DNA from: Mallotus nudiflorus
Taxonomy: Eukaryota; Streptophyta; Magnoliopsida; Malpighiales; Euphorbiaceae
DNA: 64,000 nt
NCBI GenBank assembly: GCA_947683625.1
Contig: CANTUR010000282.1
Span: 1,922,001-1,986,000, forward strand
Reading direction: 5' to 3'
The translations under genes and the position numbers were made by a program. Positions 43,109 to 54,983 of this stretch are shown piece after piece (positions within the stretch are counted from its first letter, which is position 1; each line of letters opens with the position of its first letter). The notes under the pieces were generated by a model, which saw only the letters and a program-made list of their open reading frames with translations, was not told the origin of the DNA and searched no databases.

Positions 43109-44734
43109 CGACAATTAATTTAGATTTAATAAAAGTACACCACAAATAATAATAATAATCAAATCTTAATTAACACTAATTAATCCCCAAATTAATATTA
43201 ATAATATTAAATAACAATTAACAATAAAATTTAACTTTAATTTTTAATCTAGCAACAATGCCAAATAATAATATAATAAATAATAACTCTCAAAATAAAA
43301 TTTAATTTCATAATAACCAAACATCACAATTTAATAAAATAAATAATAATAATAAAAATAACGTCAAAAATATTAAATTCCTCATTAATAAAAATAAAAA
43401 TTAACATTGCATTTCTCATATTTTAATTTTATAATTTATAAAAAAAATCCAGGTCATAACACATATGCACTTAATAATTATTCTTGTATTTAGATTTTGT
43501 TTATAGTTTTAAGGTTATAATGTTTGGTATTAGGAGATGGTAGAGTAAGGCGTGATACCTTGGAGAGATCAAATCGAGGAGGCTCAAGTATGTAGTGCTC
43601 TTTAAGAATTTTCTTATTTTGGTATACTAGACTTGATCTTGGAATTTTTCTTTGATAAGATGAGTTGATCATTAACTAACAATGTCAAGGTTACAACTCT
43701 ATGTTAAATATATAAATATACATATGAATATATGTTTTCTCTAAAATTTGGTTTATTGTTAAGGATGATATGATTTCTATGAATGAGTTTTGATCCTATC
43801 CCGTGAAAGATTTTATGAATGCTATTTTGCTACTAAATATTGGGAACATGTATTGTATTTGATAAAGATTGCTAAATAGAAAGTGTATATATATGTATTA
43901 TTTAATGATAATGGTACACACTCATGTTATGGTTGATATATGAGATCTTTACACACGTGTATGATATGAATATTTAGGGGGAGTAACGTATTGGGTGGGT
44001 TACCACTTAAATAAATGTATTTGATCACTTAGGGGGAGTAACATATTGGATGGGTTCCTACCTAAGTGTGTTTAATGCTTTTAGGGGACTAACATATTGG
44101 ATGGGTTAGCACTAAAGAGCTTAAAATGTTAATTATGACTTGAGTTTGTACTAAAATCTCTTGATTTTGATGATGGATATTTATATAAATATGATGTTCC
44201 TTAAGAAGTATGTAATTTTCTATTTATGATTTGATAAAGTTTTGTGTTGAAATGGAAATGTGGTAAGGTATTTGAATTTGGTATAAATGATATATATTTA
44301 TACTATTGTTTTTAAAAAATACATGTTCCCCATTATTAATTCTTAACCTACTCATTGAATATTCGTATTCATCCTTTTATTACTACTTTTTTTTTTAGAG
44401 AATCTATTTTAGGAGTGAATTTTTAGCTTGGTTGGATATCGTTCTGCACTTTTTCGTGTTAGAGCCAAGGTTGAACCAACATTTTAGCTTTTAGTGTTGT
44501 TTTGAACTTTTAAAATAGTTTAGTACGCATAGTTTAATGAATATGGGTATAACTATATGTATATATTTTGGTTGTACATAGATAAGTATATTATTTAGCT
44601 AATGCTTGTGTGCTTAATGCATTAAACTCTTTTTAATAGAATGATAAAAGTTGGTTACTTGTGAGCTTGTTTCTTCTTGAAAGATTAAGAATTTTAAAGT
44701 GTTTAGTTCCATCTTAAATGGGGTGTTACATTGA

Positions 44735-45600
44735 GCCTTGGATATTCACTTTTAAGATGCTGGGCTTCTTACACTCATAGCAAATGACTTCTTTGGATCT
44801 CTTAGAGTCACTCTTCTTACATTCTTTGTGATTGCTCAAGTTTTTCTTCTTTAAGTGCTTCATGAAGTATCTTATGAATGATGCAATTTATTCATCATCT
44901 TCACTTGAATCTTCAAATTCAGTTTCATCACTTGAGTCTTATGATGCTTTGAGTGCTAGACTCTCTTTCTTTTTTTCTTCTTTGTTTTATTGCTCCTCTT
45001 CTTTTTGCCTCAAGGTAAGCTCATGAGTGAGAAGTTTACTAATAAGGATGTTAATTGAAAGCTCAGAGAGATCATGAGCTTCCTCAATGGAGGTTACTCT
45101 TAATTCTTAATCCTTCTTAAGTAGTACTCTCAAGATTTTGGTGTTTACTTCCTCTATTGAGTAATGGTTCCCTAACTTTAAAGAGTGCATTCAACCTATT
45201 TATCATTTTGGTGATAGATTCTTGATGTTGAATAGTTCATACTCATAGACATGGAGTTAAATTTTCTTGGATCTCACTTAGATGTTGCCTTCATAGTGAT
45301 TCTCCAAGGTTTTCCAAGTTTTCTTAGCTGAAATCCAATGTTGAAGTTTGCCCTTTGTCTCTTTTGACATAGAAGCAATGAGAACCAACATAGCCTTTTT
45401 ATTTTTGTAATTCTCTTTTCTTTCTTCTTGATACCATTTATTTCTTTCCTTTGGAACTTAAATGTTTTCCACAATCTTCAAGGAGGTTCCACCCGTCTAA
45501 AAATACATTCCATAACTATTGGAATCACCATTAAGATAAAATTCCATTTTGTGTTTCTAAAAGGCATGGTCACTTCTATCAAATAATAGTTTGATATCAA
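44735..45600 (-). pseudogene. Copia (SIRE-like) gag, N-terminal part
   Basis: Minus-strand frames give NKKAMLVLIASMSKE, KKTWKTLENHYEG, then after shifts SIEEAHDLSELSINILISKL, LTHELTLRQKEEEQ, and a zinc knuckle CYECKKP-x4-SEYP whose last Cys is Tyr. This is the UBN2-type gag domain followed by the CCHC knuckle. The frame then runs into the TTGAG duplication of the nested insertion and resumes at 34770. Several stops and shifts are present. Confidence 0.7.
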
Positions 45601-45601
45601 A

Positions 45602-48288
45602 TGAAAATGCCCTAAAGGGGAGAGGGGTGAATAGAGCTAATTAGGATTTTAAGAAAGATTAAAAGGTATGAAGGAAAACTAAAAGAATTAAGAAATAAAG
45701 ATCAAGAAAAAAAACAAGAAGAAAATGAAAGGAACACAAGTGATTTTAGGGAGTTTAGATTCTCAACTAATCCTACGTCTCCTATTTAACTTATTCTCAA
45801 GTTAGGATTTTGAACTCAAGATTGTTATAACAATGTGTTTTAAGGCTCAATACCAACCTTACAACAAATTTTTTTTACTTAGCTCAACACAAACCAATCC
45901 CCAATGTGTTTTCCATAAGAGTTCAACACTAATCCAATGTTGATTGATTTCTCACTACCCACTTCTCAATCCCAATAAAGAGTAAAAGAAAGAATCTTAT
46001 CAACTAAGCACACACCCAACTCTCAATAGAAGGATAATTATAAACTCAATAAGAGTTTAATTATATTTAAATGTTGTACAAATAATAAATGTAAAAGAAT
46101 AAAATTTGCTTAATGAATTTGCTAAACCAATTCTCTAACTTGTTAAATAAATTTTCAAGACTTCAATTTATAGTTGGAGAGTGAAAAATAACTATTGAAA
46201 GTCATTAATTTCGTTCTCAACCTCTTTTTTCTTTATCTAATGCATTTTTAGTTTTAGTAGGATATAAGATGCTCAAGATCATGAGAGTAGGCTCAGGATC
46301 ATGAGTATTGAAAAATATGACCGTTGCTTACAAAATTGATCGTTGGAGACGCTCACAGTTTACTCGAGATTATGAGTGTAAACCGTGAGTGTATTAGCCT
46401 TCTTTCTCATAATTTGGGCATAAGGCACATCATGACTATGAGCGTAGGCTCGGGTGTTAATGATATATACTAAGTCAATCATGTATGACAATATTTTAAC
46501 TTTATTATTTTATTAATAAAGAGACATTTTTCATTATCATTTTGTGTTATGATAATTGCTTAAATAGTCAATTCTTAATAAGGTGATCAAGTATGTGACT
46601 TGATAGTAAAACTAGATTAAATATGAGCTCTATTTAAATTACCTCTAGTCATAACAATGTATTATGATTAGTATGATGTTAATTGATGATTATGTTTTAC
46701 TAATCATGAATATGAGATATTAAGTCAACTCATAGGTACTTATTTGAGAAATTAAGTGCTGGATTGACCCATCATGAGAATACTACATAGATAATTGTTA
46801 TAAGTAATTCTCATCACAGTAATATTAGCTTAGTCCTCTGACTTTGAAATCACCATGGATTTCTACATTACTATTTTGTATTTGGACACAATCTTACATT
46901 ATCTTTAATTAGATGATAAAATAGGTTGTTGTTGGGTATGAAATGAGTTATGTGAAGAATGTCAGTGGTTGAGAAGGAATTTGTCCCTCATTTAATCTGA
47001 GTAAGATATCTATAGGCCTTTTGATAAGATAGACTGAGAAAAATGCATGGTCATGCTAAAGTAAATTGATAAAGAGTTGTCATTCTTAGTCTACTTAGAA
47101 TCAAAAAAATAATATGATTGAATTTTATAAGGATGACATAATCTATGCCTTATATTCAGTCAAGATATTATGTGATAAACAGACTAGAATATTCATTGTA
47201 TATTAGGTTATGTCGGGTTATTGACTTCACATGACTTGGGTAGTCATAATATCTTCCTAGAGCCCACTTATGACTTGCGGGCCTAAATAAAGATTTAAGG
47301 CCCACTGCCAACATCATGTGAACCTATAAGTTCACACACTTTGAATAAGCCCAAAACGAATATGGGTTTAACAAGCCCAAATAAGCTCTATAAAAATAAA
47401 TAAATAAAATATTTAGTTATTTGTTTGTTTATTTATTTAAGGTACACGCTATCTTAAATAAATAGAAATTTTTTTTTGATTTAATTTTAAATAAAATCAA
47501 AATAAGAATATATGAGAAATTATTAAAAGGTCGTTTGGTAAGTAAAACCCTAATTTAAAGGTTTATAAATATGTTATATTCTCTAAGGTTTCACTTACTT
47601 ATTATTCTGCCACCAAATTCATTTTCTTTTTTTTAGAAAACAAAACATAGAGTTCTTTCTTGATTTATGAGAAATCAAGAGAAGGTGCTAGCACACAAAC
47701 ACTTATGGAGGACGGATCTTTTGGAGATGTGTCAATTCGAACTACCAAATTAAAAGCTTGAGGTAGAGTGTCACTAGAGTGAACTTCCTCTTTCCCTTCC
47801 AGAAATCTTGCCCCTTCTACATTTATAGTAAGATTTTGAAAACTCTAGATTTAATTAATTAATCGAATTACTTGGATCCAAGTTCAAGTTTGTGATTAAA
47901 ATTTAATTTTTCCGCTACTTATGGAATCACGAAACCTAACATCAAGATCATGAGGGTATGATCATGGTCTACTCAGGATTATGAGCAAACCATGAGCGTA
48001 GGCTAGCCTCATGAAAATTTATCCGTTTTTCTTCTAAACGACCTCCTTTGCACCTAGTTCGTTCCCATGCCTTAGGGGACATGTGTAGGGATATTTGAAG
48101 GTTTCAAATATGTTTAGAATGACCTCAAACTTGATCTAAAGCCTGGTTAATAATTTTTGCTTTTATTGATCATAATTGTGTACCTAAGCTTATATACACA
48201 CTTGAATATAAAGCATTAATGACTCAAAATTGATTGGTAAGTCAAAACAAATGTTTAATTAAGATTGATCATGACCTTAATCATGTAA

Positions 48289-48326
<38 letters not shown>

Positions 48327-48340
48327 CATGTCAGTCATTA
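45602..48340 (-). repeat. probable 5' LTR of the SIRE-like Copia relic
   Basis: On the minus strand the sequence before gag ends CTATTCACCCCTCTCCCC, TTTAGGGCATTTTCA, then TTTGATATCAAAC, a decayed version of LTR end plus TGGTATCAGAGC primer site. Distinctive text (ATCATGAGMGTAGGCT) is found on both sides of the solo LTR at 46455-47941, showing that it was one unit. The outer border is not clear; a (TA)n tract sits at 48293-48322. Confidence 0.45.
46455..47941 (+). mobile_element. solo Copia-type LTR, 1487 bp
   Basis: Starts TGTTAATGATATATAC and ends TTCCGCTACTTATGGAATCA plus CGAAACCTAACA, like the end of many plant Copia LTRs that precede a TGGTATCAGAGC primer site. Here no primer site follows, so it is a solo LTR. 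Flanks are TCGGG (46450-46454) and TCAAG (47942-47946), 3 of 5 identical; the differences could be C-to-T decay. Confidence 0.55.
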
Positions 48341-50137
48341 TATATATAGAAAGAAGGAATTCACACCTGGCTCTTTTTGCTTCTAGCACATAACTCTAAA
48401 TTACATTTTCTTTTTATTTCTTTTAGCATTTTTTAAATGCTTTACTCTAAATTTTTCAGTTTTTAATGACTTTTCAATTTCAAGAACTTGAAAGATCATA
48501 TTATTGCTATAAATTTGTGCAACCAAAACAATAGTTTTTCTAAAAAAATGTCATCCCTTTTACTCCTCTCACAAAAAATGAATAGCAACACTCATTTTTT
48601 CCTTTTATTCTTTACTCATTGGAAAGTTCAAGTGATTCACTATTGACAATTTTTGTGAATAGTTAAGTTTCTTTTTTTTTTATCTAACATTTTCTTCAAT
48701 TTGGTAGAATCTTTTCTTTTTCTTTACATGTAACTAGAATTTAATTTAAATTAATTAGAGGTTGGTATTTTTTCTCTTCTTTTTCACTAATTCAAATGAT
48801 TCATACAATTTAAAGATTTTAAGATATATTATGTCCTAAAACTAGAATTTTAGATATTTTCTTTTTCAAAAGATTCAAATGATTAGTTATAATTTAAAAT
48901 AGTTTTGTAGATCATGTTTATTCTTTATTATTCTCTTTTTTCTTTTCCTTTCTCTTTATTTGTACACATATGTATAATTACCTCTATAATTTATATTTAG
49001 CTATAAATGCGATCTATTTGATATTTGATTCAAGGGATAATTATGTGGTAAAAAATGATTTTGGTAAATATTAAGTTTATTTATAGTTAATTATCATATG
49101 TTATTTAACTATTTTTCTTCTTTATCTTAATATGTTGATATTAAAGTTATGAAATAATTTTTTTTATTTTATTCATTTTTTTGGCACCATGTTAATTTTG
49201 CATCTCAAAATTAACTATTTCAGGGTGAAAAAACATTGTACAATGAGGTATACGTTGTTGAGAGAATGAATTTGATCAAAAACTTCATATCCTCTTATTT
49301 TATCATGAGTATAAAAAAACAAAATGTGTAAGCACCTAATAATTTGTTGATAATTTCTTATGCTATTTATATCTTGAACTCATAACTTTCTCTTACGTTA
49401 ATACTCCCATCTATATCTATATTATATAATAAAGTGAAAACTCTAAACTAAGAGTTAACAAAAATATTGCAAGTGACATTATATCATGCTAATATAAACG
49501 TCTCATGTAATTTAAAAGAAATTGTCAAATGACTTCTTCAATTAGAATAATTAGAACTTTTAATTTTTCTTTGTCGTTTGCTTTTCTTTTTCATTAATAT
49601 CATTGTCTCTTCAATGTCTTCTTATTCTAATTTTTTAACGATTTCTAATTTTTTCTACTAATATCATAATCTTTTTATTATTTTCATCCATTTATTAATA
49701 ATCTATTGAGTATTGACAAGTGGTATTCTCATATCTTTATTAATTCATTCACTTCAACTAACCAAGTATTCATCTTTTCTTAAATATAGTGTAAATTATT
49801 TCATTATTCCTTTATTTTATTAGATTAAAAACTCTTAAATTTCTATTTATTTAATCAATTTAAAAACTTTTTAATTTCTATTTATTTATGTCATTAATAT
49901 ATATCTACTTCAACTATCCAACTATTCATTTTCCATTAATTTTATGGTGTATATTGTTCAAATATTTCTATTTATTTTATTAAATAAAAAAATTTTATTT
50001 TTTTTATTTATTTCATTTAAAGTATTGCAAATATTTATATCCCATTATTTTTTAAGATGGTTAAAAAGTTATTATATCTATCACCTTTATATAAATATCT
50101 ATTTTAATACTTAATTTTTTATATTACTTTCATTATT
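48341..50137. other. AT-rich region, possible Helitron 5' end
   Basis: No coding region seen. At 49410 the text A/TCTATATCTATATTATATAA plus TAAAGTG resembles the 5' end of AT-rich plant Helitrons; see the finding on 49410-55141. Confidence 0.35.
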
Positions 50138-50142
50138 TTACT

Positions 50143-50361
50143 TGAAGAATAAATTTCAGAGAAAAAGAGAGAGAATTTAAAAGAAATATTTTTTCATAAT
50201 ATTCAAGGAAGGGTTACACCCCTTATATATATACACAGGAATTCTAATCACAACCTAATTAGGAATAGAATAACATCCTAAATAGAATAGAATTTTATTT
50301 CTAATTGTATACAAATATTTACTTCCTAATATATACAATAAAAATATTTACTTCCTCAACA
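50143..50361 (-). repeat. 3' LTR of the full-length Copia element
   Basis: 219 bp, TGTTGAGG...TTCTTCA on the minus strand, including a TATATATA box near 50230. Confidence 0.88.
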
Positions 50362-50379
50362 CTCCCCCTCAAGTTGGTG

Positions 50380-53300
50380 AATGTATGTCAATCATTCCCA
50401 ACTTACCAAGTGAGTTGTAGAATACTTTTTCGGATACAGCCTTTATGAGGATATCAGCTAGTTAAGTATGAGATGAAACATATGGAAGATCAATTATCCC
50501 TTGGTTCAGATGAACTTTTATGAAATGTCTGTCAACCTCTACATGCTTAGTTCAATCATGTTGAATCGAATTATTTGCAATTGCTATGGCTACCTTGTTA
50601 TCACAATGTAACAATATAGGCTTCAGATATTTTAATCCCAGATCTTGACAATTCGCCTTACCCAGAGTAACTCACATACTCCATGAGTCATTCCTCTAAA
50701 CTCAGCTTTAGCACTTGACCTTGCTGTAACTTTCTATTTCTTACTTCTCCAAGTGACTAAATTATTTTCAATAAATGTGAAGTATCTGGACGTTGATTTT
50801 CAATCAGTCCGATCTCCAGCCCAATCAACATCAGTATAGCCAATAATTTCATAATCCTTATTCCTCCCAAAGAATAACCCTTTATCCGAAAAAAACTTTA
50901 GATATCTTAATACTCGATATATTGCATTCATATGTTCTTTACTCAGAGAATGCATGAACTAACTTACAACACTTATTATATAAGCAATGTCTGGTCGAGT
51001 ATGAGATAGGTAAATTAATCTTCCCACCAACCGTTGATACTGATCTCTATCAGTTGGAACTTGATCTTCTAGGACTGAAAGTCCATGGTTGACTTCAATG
51101 GGAGTCTCGGCTAGCTTACAATCAAGCATCCCTGTCTTTATCAGTAGATCCATTACATACTTTCGTTAGCAAAGAGAAATTCCTTGAGTTGATCTTGTAA
51201 TTTTAATTCCTAAAAAATACTTTAAATTACCCAAATCCTTAAGTTCAAACTCGGATGCTAACTGTCTTTGCAAGATTGCTGTCTCACTCAGATCATTACC
51301 AGTGACCACCATATCATCAACATATATAATCAGCACGGTGACTTTACCTAACTTATGTTTGATGAATAGTATGTGATCAGCATCACTTTGTTTATATCTG
51401 AGCTTCTTTATGAAGGTTGAGAGTCATCCAAACCATGCTCGAGGCGATTGCTTGAGTCCATACAATGCTCTCTTTAATTTGCATACTCGGTCAATACATT
51501 TAGTTCTGAGTGGTGGATCCATATATATTTCTTCATCTATGGTTCCATTCAAAAATGCATTCTTTACATCAAATTATCGAAGCGACTAGTCCAGGTTGGC
51601 AGCTAAGGAAATAAGGACTCAAATGGTGTTCATTTTTGCTATTGGGGCAAATGTGTATTCATAGTTGATTTCATACTTCTGAGTGTACCCCTTTGCTATC
51701 AACCGAGCTTTATATCGATTTATGCTTCCATCTAGATTGAGTTTGACAGTGAATATCCATCTGCACCCCACCGTTTTCTTTCCTTCTAGAAGAGGAACGA
51801 GATCCCACATCTGGTTCTTCTATAATGCCTCCATTTCATCATTCATAGCTTTCTTCCAATCCAGATCATCTAAGGCTTCCTGCATATTACTCAAAATAGA
51901 TACAGTAGATAATTGATTTACAGTAAGTGCATGTGAGTTAGAAAAATGGTTAGTTGATATGAAGTTGTTGGTAGGGTATTTAGCTTTGGTATGAAGGTCC
52001 GGATCATATTATTTTTTTGAAACCCCTCTATTGATTCTAGAAGGATAACGAGGCTCAGTATTTGGAATTAAAGGAGACACGTTTACCTTATTATGCATCC
52101 AACCGGAGTTTCTTCAGCTTCTGGTGTGGGTTGGGAAGATGTACTATCTTGATTACTCAAATTACTCGAATTTTCTTCGATGATCTGTCCAGGTGAGATG
52201 CTCGTACTCAGAACATCAGATGTTTGTCCGAGTGAGATGCTAGTACTTGAAACATCAGATGTTTATCCGGATAAGATGCTCATACTCAGAACACCAAAAT
52301 TCTATCCAGGTGGTGTGCTTAGAACACTCAAAACATTTGGGAGACTCGAATTAGGAGCACTCAGAATGCTATCTTTAAGCTTAAAGAGGTTCAGATTTTT
52401 CTCCCCCTGAAGAGAGCACTCAGAGTGGGAGAAGAAAGGACTATTTTCATGAAATTAAACATCCCGAGTGACATACATCTTCTTTGTATTTGGATCCTAA
52501 CATCGATATCCCTTTTATAAATCCGCATAGCCAACAAAGATACACCGGATAGCTTGAGGGTCTAATTTGCTGAGTGTCTGATGAACATGTGTCGAGCATC
52601 CAAAAACTCGAGGTTTGAGATTATTGAAGGGTGGAGATATGAAAAGTTCTTGAAGTTTCTAAAGAGGAGTTTTAAAAATGAGTACTCGTGATGGTGTCCG
52701 ATTTATGAGTTACGCAGTGGATCGAACAGCTTCTCCCCAGTATTCTCGAGGAACATTCATGTCAAATAGTGAGGCTCGGACAACTTCCAATAATTGCCGG
52801 TTCTTCTGTTCGGCTATACCATTCTATTGAGGAGTGCCGACATAAGATGTTTGGTGGCGAATGCCCTTCTTGAGGCAAAAATCATTGAGAATTGAGTTAA
52901 CATACTCCCCACTATTGTCAGACTACAAGACTCAGATTTTACTATAGTATTGTGTAGCCACCATGTTGTACAGGTCCTGAAACTTGGAGCACACATCTCC
53001 ATTATTGGAAAGTAGAGATTCCCAGGTCATCCGGGTACATTCATCAATAAACATTACAAAATATTGAGTACCAGATAGAGTAGGAATCCGAGTAGGTCCT
53101 CATACATCAGAATGAATGGTCATAAATGGAATTAAATTTTTATTATAACTCGGTACATATGAAATTCGATGGCTTTTTATCAATTCACAAACATCACACT
53201 TGAATTCTGAGTCTGTAGTATGCAAAAATAAATTCAGTTTTATTTATCTAAGATAATGAAAAGAGAGATGACCAAGATGACGATGCCATAAGATTACTTG

Positions 53301-53880
53301 GTCTTTACTTAAACAACTTATACCAACCCTATTAACTTGACTTGATTTCTGACTTGAATCATCATGCAACTCAAGATAGTATAACTTTCCATGTTTAACA
53401 CCAGAGCCAAGAATCTGGTGCGTTGCAATGTCCTGAAATACACAATAATTAGGCCAAATTTTGATAGTACAATTTAAGGTTTCAGTGATTTGGCCAACAG
53501 ATAGTAGATTACAAGAAAGAGATTGAACAATAAGAACAATATCTAAATTAAGAGAGTCAGAGTTAAATACTGATCCTTCATGAGTGACTGGTGCTATACC
53601 TCTATTAATAATTAGAATATTTTATTGGGTTGATGGATAGATAGATGTAAGATGGTGAGTAGAGTTTGTCATATGATCAGTAACACCTGTATCAATAATC
53701 CATGTATTATTTTGAGTAAGATTTGTCATACCTGAAGTTGTATTAAGATCACCACTTGGTTTAGTAGAAGCAGCAATTGCAGCCTTGCTGAACTTCTTAC
53801 GAGGCTTTCTATTGAAATCCCACCATTCCGGATTCCCACAATTTTATAGCACTATTCCTTGGAATGTCCAACTTCACCAC
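50380..53880 (-). pseudogene. Copia pol: GAG-pre-integrase, integrase, RT, RNase H
   Basis: Recognisable minus-strand parts are LWHRHLGHLSF (GAG-pre-integrase, near 53280) and SDNSGEYVNSILNDFCLKKG and GIAEQKN (integrase core, 52800-52920). RT follows: WDLVPLLEGKKTVGCRWIFT, NRYKARLIAKGYTQ (51650-51810), IIYVDDMVVTG (catalytic YVDD, 51310-51335), LIYLSHTRPDIAY (51000), and RNase H AKAEFRGMTHGVCELLW (near 50700). A zinc knuckle precedes at 53840-53880 (YTHCGEVGHSKE, stop, C), with its first Cys lost. Frames change several times. A 39-bp tandem repeat lies in the linker at 52185-52320. Confidence 0.85.
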
Positions 53881-54205
53881 AATGAGTATAGATGTATGTG
53901 ATGGGCTTACTCGATATTTTTCCTTTGAATTGGGAACGAGTCTGAGTTGCTACAAGTACATAATGGTCCGGCAGTATCTTCGGCTCTTCCATCGTATGTC
54001 GCTAGTTGTGATCCCTTCGGACATATGCATAACTAGACTCGAGATCAAGAGGTGGATCCTTCCTGAGTATTTCACTCTGAGCATTATTAAATTCAAAATC
54101 AAGCCTGGCTAGGAAAATATGTGTTCGAAGCCGGGTAATATGCTTATGGAGTGATACTATTCCATTAACATCCTCCCTTTGTGCACACGTCCGGGCATCG
54201 ATTTC

Positions 54206-54661
54206 CTAAAATATTTCAATCAGTTCATTATAGTATGTAGGTAATGGCTTACCATTCTGACATGTAGTGAATGATTTTCGATTCAATTTAAATAACTGAG
54301 TTTCGTCATATCCATCATAAAAGGTTTTTGAGACAGCATCCCATATCTCCTTTGCTGTTGGAAGACAGATGAATCTCTGCATCAATGTCGGACTCATGGA
54401 GTCAATCAGCCAACTTTTTACTTGGTTATTATCAAGGAGCCAAGTTTCCAACGCTTTGTCTCCTGCCGGTGGCTTTGGCGTAGTGCCGTTAAGAAAGCCA
54501 GATTTATTTATGGCTCCAATTCGCCTCTCCATGATCTGTGACCATAGAGTATAGTTTGTATCATCAAGAATAATTCCTATGGGAAAAGGAGAATTATCTT
54601 GAAGGGTTTGAATAAAATTGGGTGTTCCATGGGATATGATGAATGTGTTTTCAGTGGTCAT
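54206..54661 (-). pseudogene. Copia gag, N-terminal part
   Basis: 151 open codons from an ATG 85 bp after the primer site. Contains DDTNYTLWSQIMERRIGAIN, LETWLLDNNQVKSWLIDSMS, PTAKEIWDAVSKTFYDG and LFKLNRKSFTTCQNGKPLPT, the standard gag of Retrofit/Tork-like Copia elements. A stop at 54206 ends it before the zinc knuckle, so full gag is not made. Confidence 0.85.
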
Positions 54662-54747
54662 GATTTTGAAAATTCAAAGAATTCAAAGGGAAAGAAAAAA
54701 AATACGATTTCAAGAATTTTAATAAAAAATTCGATTTCAATGGATAT

Positions 54748-54759
54748 GCTCTGATACCA
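54748..54759 (-). other. Copia primer binding site (tRNA-iMet)
   Basis: TGGTATCAGAGC directly after the 5' LTR on the minus strand, the classic initiator-methionine primer site. Confidence 0.92.
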
Positions 54760-54978
54760 TAAAAAATAAAATTTAGAGAAAAAGAGAGAGAATTCAAAGG
54801 AAATATTTTTTCATAATATTCAAAGAAGGGTTACACCCCTTATATATATACATAAGAATTCTAATCACAACCTAATTAGGAATAAAATAACATCCTAAAT
54901 AGAATAGAATTTTATTGCTAATTGTATACAAATATTTACTTCCTAATATATACGATAAAAATATTTATTTCCTCAACA
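54760..54978 (-). repeat. 5' LTR of the full-length Copia element
   Basis: 219 bp, aligned end to end with 50143-50361. Its outer border is set by the duplicated TTACT. Confidence 0.88.
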
Positions 54979-54983
54979 TTACT

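Larger units (their letters stand above)
35892..43461 (-). mobile_element. long LTR-like element, copy 2, split by copy 3
   Basis: Begins TGTCACGACCC at 35892 and ends CATAACA at 43461. Flanks are TATAT (35887-35891) and CATAT (43462-43466), a 4/5 match. Without the insertion at 37286-41130 it is about 3.7 kb. It keeps the blocks of copies 1, 3 and 4 in diverged form: GGGAGTCATGACCGACGCTA end block, double-hairpin block near 36540-36650, hairpin near 37250, and the GC-richer block at 42560-42780. It is the most diverged, hence likely oldest, copy. No gag or pol seen. Confidence 0.65.
34771..44729 (+). mobile_element. LTR-like element inserted in the Copia gag, itself carrying nested insertions
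   Basis: Starts TGTGAGAATTGC at 34771 and ends GGGGTGTTACA at 44729. The host gag sequence TTGAG is duplicated at 34766-34770 and 44730-44734, a perfect 5-bp target-site duplication. Removing the nested element at 35892-43461 leaves about 2.4 kb with no coding region, so this is probably a solo LTR. It holds 58-bp tandem repeats (43975-44115, GGGGGAGTAACRTATTGGRT) and an imperfect duplication at 35480-35830. Orientation is uncertain (minus reading would start TGTAACACCCC). Confidence 0.7.
50138..54983 (-). mobile_element. full-length Copia retrotransposon with target-site duplications
   Basis: Element body 50143-54978 (4836 bp) on the minus strand, flanked by TTACT at 50138-50142 and 54979-54983. 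Two 219-bp LTRs (50143-50361 and 54760-54978) begin TGTTGAGGAAG. The primer site TGGTATCAGAGC (54748-54759) and polypurine tract GAGGGGGAG (50362-50370) are intact. Inside are gag, GAG-pre-integrase, integrase, RT and RNase H in Copia order, broken by stops and frameshifts. The LTRs differ by roughly ten substitutions, an older insertion. Confidence 0.92.
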
